From Diphasiastrum complanatum (taxonomy: Eukaryota > Streptophyta > Lycopodiopsida > Lycopodiales > Lycopodiaceae), in the NCBI GenBank assembly GCA_029204225.1, contig CM055106.1:42920368-42984367 (forward strand): a stretch of DNA of 64,000 nt. Direction: 5' to 3'. Position 1 is the stretch's first letter. Each line of letters opens with the position of its first letter. Both the position numbers and the translations under genes were made by a program. A model generated the notes under the pieces. That model was not told where the DNA came from, made no database searches, and saw only the letters and a list, made by a program, of their open reading frames with translations. Shown here in pieces: positions 59,677-64,000 of this stretch.

Positions 59677-62501
59677 TTGATGATTGCTCCCGATTTACCA
59701 GAACTATGTTCATCAAGAACAAGTCCGAAGCATTCAATTGTTTCAGAGATTATAAACAGTTCGTTGAGACTCAAACTGGTTAGAAGATCAAGACCCTGTG
59801 GTTTGATTCTGGGGGAGAGTACATGTCTGCTAAAATGGCAGACTATTTATCTTCATGCGATGTGCACCATCAGTTTACTGCCAGCTACACACCACAACAG
59901 AACGGCGTAGCTAAAAGAAAGAATCGAACATTGTTGGAAGCTACACGATCCATGACAGTCAATGCTCAATTACCCAAGAAATTTTGGGCTAAGCAATTTC
60001 TACATCCTGCTATCTGCAAAATTACTCCAACACTATGGTAGTTGACTCCAAAACTTTGCTTGAAGTCTACTATGGTTACAAATCTTCATTGGCTACTCAA
60101 CATCACATAAGGCATACCGCATTTACGATGTTGATACAGGTCAGATCTCAATCAGCCGAGATGTTGTCTTCCTTGAAGAAATTTTTTTTGATTTTAAGCA
60201 GAAGCAACAAATACAGGAGTTTGTGCCAACAACTCCATTCACCGCCGATCGGCCCAGACCTACGAGCGTTCAACCACAATCTGAAGATATCCCAGCCATT
60301 CACCCAGGAGAGACATTTGCTCAGGAACATATAGTTGAAGATTTACACGACAACGACAACAATCTGATTGTTTCATCCCTTATGCGTTTATCAGTCATGA
60401 TGAACCTGCCTCTGTTGCAGAAGCATTGTCAATGTCAGATGCAGACAAATGGAAATCTTCCATGGACAATATCTAAGTGGAAAGCTCGTTTAGTGGTTAA
60501 AGGATATTAGCAAGTATATGGAATAGATTACACTGACACTTTCAATCTAGTGGTAAAGCATCAATCTATTCGAACCTTGTTGGTTATAGCTGCTGCAGAG
60601 GATTTGGACATTTATCATATGGACATCCAAACAACATTCCTTTACGGATATATACAAGAAGACATTTTCATTTATCAACCAAAAGGTTACGTCCTCAAGG
60701 TCAAGAGCATATGGTATGTAAATTGCATAAGGCACTTTATGGCCTCAAGCAAGCTCCTAGGGCTTGGTATGAAAGAATTAATCACTTCTTGTTGCAGCAC
60801 AATTTTACTTCTTGCTCCGCAGACTCAAATGTATATCTCAAGTGTAAAGGGCCAAGCTATGTCATAATAACATAATATGTCAATGATTCTTTAATCATCA
60901 ACAATTAAAATCATTTATTACTTGAAACCAAATCTTGGCTTTCAAAGGAATTTGAGATGACTGATTTAGGCCAGTTCATTACCTACTTGGTATGGAGATC
61001 ACCAGAGATCGCGCAAGCAGAAGGATCACTTCCAAGAAGCCTATTTAACCAATGTACTTCGCAGATATGGCATGGAGGATTATAAGACTATAAATTCACC
61101 TATGGATCCAGGATCCAAGCTATCAAAAGACTTGTGCCCCAGAACTGAAACAGAACATAAAGAAATGTGCAAATACCCTTATTAGTCGATAATCGAATCG
61201 ACCATGTATTCTATGATCTACACACGGCCTGATCTAGCACATGCGGTGCACACTGTCACAATACATGTCCAGACCAGACTTACAACATGGGAAGGCTCTG
61301 CAAAGAATATTGAAGTACATTCAGGCTACGAAACATTGTGCTTTGTGATATAATGGTAATATAGAAGCTACACTTACATTAATCACTTATTTAGATTTAG
61401 ATTGGGCAGGAGACATGGACAACAAAAAGTCCACATCTGGTTATATTTGTTTTCTTGCAGGAGAAACCATTTCATGGAACAATAGAAAGCATAAATGCAT
61501 TTTGTTGTCCTCTACAAATCAGAATATGTTACAACTACATTAGCAGTGAAGGATTATTTGACTCAGAAGGTTACTACATGATCTGCAATTCCCACATATT
61601 GGTCCAACTACACTCCAGTGCGACAATCATAGCTGCATAGCTCTATCTTTGAACCCACGAACTATACTAGAACTAAAGCATATAGAAGTTTAATTTCATT
61701 TTCTTATAGAGAGAGTTCAGAATAAAGATGTTGTACTAATTTACTATCATACAGACAATATGTTGGTTGATATTTTGACAAAGCCTTTGGTAAGAGAGAA
61801 ACATTCTACTTTAGTAGGTATGTTAAGTCTCAATTTAAATTCAGATTTATAGTAGTAAGCTTAAGGGGGAGTGTTGGAGTTAATCTTACTCCTACTCATC
61901 CTATTTGCCCTCCTATTCACTCAGATAAATCACTCTCTCAAAGCAGTCTACAGAAATAAACTGATTGTCACACAGTCACAATTTCATTTGCAAGCTTAAA
62001 AATACGACAAAGTCCTCTACTTAACATTTCAAGCATGTTGAGCACAAAAGGCTTTGCAAAAAATGTGACAAATGTGTTCTACTCGGGATTTCGGGCCATT
62101 TCAGGCACCCAAGAAATCCAACATTATTTCAGGAATTTGACAAACCATAGATTTACACAGGATTTCACGTATAGTCTGTCTACGTCTTCACGCTCTAGTC
62201 AATAACCGATCTATTGATCAATTAAACAACTATTAATGATCTTGTGATTGTAAATTAGAATAACACAAGATCATCTGATAGCTATATAAGGAACTGAGAG
62301 ATGAAGATATAATGAATGATCATCAATACAACAAAAATAAAACCACCAGAATTAGTTTTCAGTATCTGACTTCTCAGAGTTATAGATCATTTCGAGAGAG
62401 TAAAAATTATTCAAAACTATAGTGATTGTCTTGTTTCTGTAAGTAGGATCGCACACTTATCAGCGTAATTGTCTTGTGATCTAATAATTGTTATTACAAC
62501 A
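59677..62501 (+). mobile_element. Copia-5: decayed, 5'-truncated, with 3' LTR
   Basis: Starts inside integrase at about 59677 (DDCSRFTRTMFIKNKSEAF), then FDSGGEYMSAKMADY and TPQQNGVAKRKNRTLLEAT. RT: KWKARLVVKGY, a stop, GIDYTDTFNLVVKHQSIRTL, IYHMDIQTTFLYG and IYQPKGY. A thumb-like MTDLGQFITYLV follows, then RNase H LDWAGDMDNKKSTSGYIC and ISWNNRKHK, ending in DMLVDILTKPLVREKHSTLV. Many stops and frameshifts. A polypurine tract AAGGGGGAG at about 61863-61871 precedes the LTR. Confidence 0.88.
61872..62501 (+). repeat. Copia-5 3' LTR
   Basis: From TGTTGGAGTTAATC directly after the polypurine tract to TATTACAACA, about 630 bp, with inverted ends TGTTG/CAACA. The right end is chosen on the inverted end match only. 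Confidence 0.7.
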
Positions 62502-63114
62502 TTTTATATATAGAATCGTTGTTGTTCTATCACCTTGCATTTGTGCTGAAATTCAATGTTTGAATGTTTCTTACTCTTTCTCGCTTATTGTTTTTATAAA
62601 TGAAGAAATGTATGCTTGTCATAGACGCCTAACTGTATCACATTTCTTTACATTCAAACTATCAGTAACAGTGAATTGCATGGTTGTCTCAGACACCTAA
62701 TTGTTTCTGCAATTTCTCTGTATGGTTGTCTACAACACCTAATTTGATACTTCAGACATTCAACACAATCAGAACTTCTCTATTATTTCTTGATTCTCCA
62801 AGTAATCCAATATCTCTGTTTATCGTTTCATCGATTTCTTTGTTGACGGGTTGACGACCGGTGACTCCGCTACGACCTAAGCTCATCTCTGTCCCGCCAA
62901 CATAAACAACATAGTACCAAGGACTCAAATTCCCTTATCGGGTACCCGCTTGGAACCTTCGCCAAGTTTCCAGAACATTCTATTTATAGTAGAATACTAT
63001 TTTTGAGTTTGACGAAGATTCTTCTTGTCCAGATCATTGAAAATCTTGATTTTTACCCTCGCCAAACTACAGAAACTATGTTTTCTTATTTCAGAAACCT
63101 TCGCCGAGTAAAAT
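62502..63114. other. Stretch between Copia-5 LTR and Gypsy coding
   Basis: Possibly LTR or leader of the Gypsy element. The word CCTTCGCCRAGT occurs near 62960 and 63108 and CCCTCGCCAAAC near 63057. No coding seen. Confidence 0.4.
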
Positions 63115-63118
63115 TAAA

Positions 63119-64000
63119 ATGGGAAAGCGAAGAATGGTTCGAGATTACATTGAAAGGGTGAAACGTCCCAGATCTGAGTGCGAACCTGAGCTGATTAACG
63201 AAAATGCCATGATTATGTGGTTTTTGTCAGGTCTACCTAAACGGATCAGATGTGAGTTGAAACGTCATAATGAGTACGCAATGTTGTAGAATGCTGTGGA
63301 CGATGCAATTCAGGAGGAGGATGAAGATGCAATTTGCCTTTAAAGATTATCTACAGAAATTTCCACCTGGATCGATTGGAGGAAGTATTTGAAAGATGTC
63401 GCAAATATCAAATTTCTCTAAATCCAGAAAAATGCTAGATATGGGTTTTCCACGGAGTTGTGCTTGGCCATGTGATATCGAGATATGGTATTGCCACAAA
63501 TTATTCTAAGATCAAGATTATTGTGGAATTATCACCGCCAACAACGATTCGTGGAGTTTATGTGTTTATGGGTCATGCGAACTACTATCGAATTTTTATT
63601 ATCTTCTTTGCAGATTTAGCACGACCTCTATACAAACTGACTATTGTTCCTATTTGAATAGTAGAGGCGTTAGAAGCCTTTAAAAAATTAAGAAAAAACA
63701 TTAACTTCAGCACTGATACTACGTTCTCTAGATTGGACGATTGAATTTCATGTTCACACGAATGCCTTGAAATATGCCATTGGATCAGTTTTGACGCAGC
63801 CAGGTAACTATAAGAAGGATTATCCTATACGATTTGCAAGCAAATAGTTTACAGATCCAGAGAAGAATTATTCAACAACAGAACGTGAAGCGTTAGCCAT
63901 GATTTTTTTTGTTCGAAAATTTCGTCATGGAAACACACTTTGCATTTTATAAGGATCACCAGCTGTTACTTTACTTGGTAAACAAGACGTGCGATACTGG
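63119..64000 (+). pseudogene. Ty3/Gypsy gag-pol with large internal deletion, runs off right edge
   Basis: ATG at 63119 opens a gag capsid piece (MVRDYIERVKRPRSE, MIMWFLSGLPKRIRCELKR) with a stop at about 63287. Within 40 bp of its end, RT thumb sequence begins (HLDRLEEVFERCRKYQISLN), a stop, then VLGHVISRYGIAT and FMGHANYYRIFI; protease and the RT palm are therefore missing. RNase H follows with frameshifts: WTIEFHVHTNALKYAIGSVL, YPIRFASK then a stop, and FTDPEKNYSTTEREALAMIF. The order matches Ty3/Gypsy, not Copia. Confidence 0.88.

Overview
The window looks like nuclear DNA of a land plant, most likely a non-seed plant (fern, lycophyte or bryophyte). Two genes point there. One is a plastid KAS I gene on the minus strand (6052-7621) with plant-type introns and a transit peptide. 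The other is an apparently complete four-exon microbial-terpene-synthase-like (MTPSL) gene on the minus strand (47878-49507), a family known from non-seed plants. The species cannot be named from this sequence. Almost everything else is transposable-element debris in AT-rich intergenic DNA.

Layout. 0.1-3.6 kb: decayed LINE (minus) with endonuclease, reverse transcriptase, zinc-finger tail and a PCNA-box-like C terminus. 6.0-7.6 kb: first three exons of KASI; its 3' exons were not found. 8.4-12.5 kb: AT-rich DNA and a minisatellite. 12.9-14.4 kb: decayed gene (minus) with the motif order of a beta-class N4/N6 amino-DNA-methyltransferase. 15.5-17.0 kb: decayed transposase-like gene (plus), divergent from it. 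17.05-20.26 kb: Copia-1 (plus), truncated in or after integrase. 21.4-22.4 kb: exon with a weak homeobox-like segment (minus). 22.5-25.0 kb: compact DNA element bounded by palindromic repeats and carrying a three-exon transposase-associated gene. 26.1-28.95 kb: CACTA/EnSpm TNP2 gene remnant (plus). 30.9-33.4 and 38.4-40.1 kb: complex tandem repeats, split by Copia-2 (33477-38437, minus), which has two 516-bp LTRs and a 5-bp target duplication but an inverted integrase/RT block. 40.1-41.0 kb: Helitron helicase fragment (minus). 41.1-43.2 kb: LTR remnant pair (minus). 45.75-47.06 kb: Copia-3. 47.9-49.5 kb: MTPSL. 52.5-55.05 kb: Copia-4, interrupted by a foreign LTR. 56.3-57.3 kb: L1-type LINE fragment (minus). 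57.4-57.9 kb: chromovirus 3' end with chromodomain (minus). 58.87-59.39 kb: small TIR element. 59.7-62.5 kb: Copia-5 with 3' LTR. 63.1-64.0 kb: internally deleted Ty3/Gypsy element running off the right edge.

The two host genes are metabolic and do not look co-regulated. KAS I elongates acyl chains in plastid fatty acid synthesis; the MTPSL probably makes a mono- or sesquiterpene from a prenyl diphosphate. The most notable observations are the methyltransferase-like relic, the LINE PIP-box, the inversion inside an otherwise bounded Copia element, the palindrome-bounded element, and the MTPSL whose NSE metal-binding motif is completed only by splicing. All translations and splice sites were read by eye; no database search was possible.
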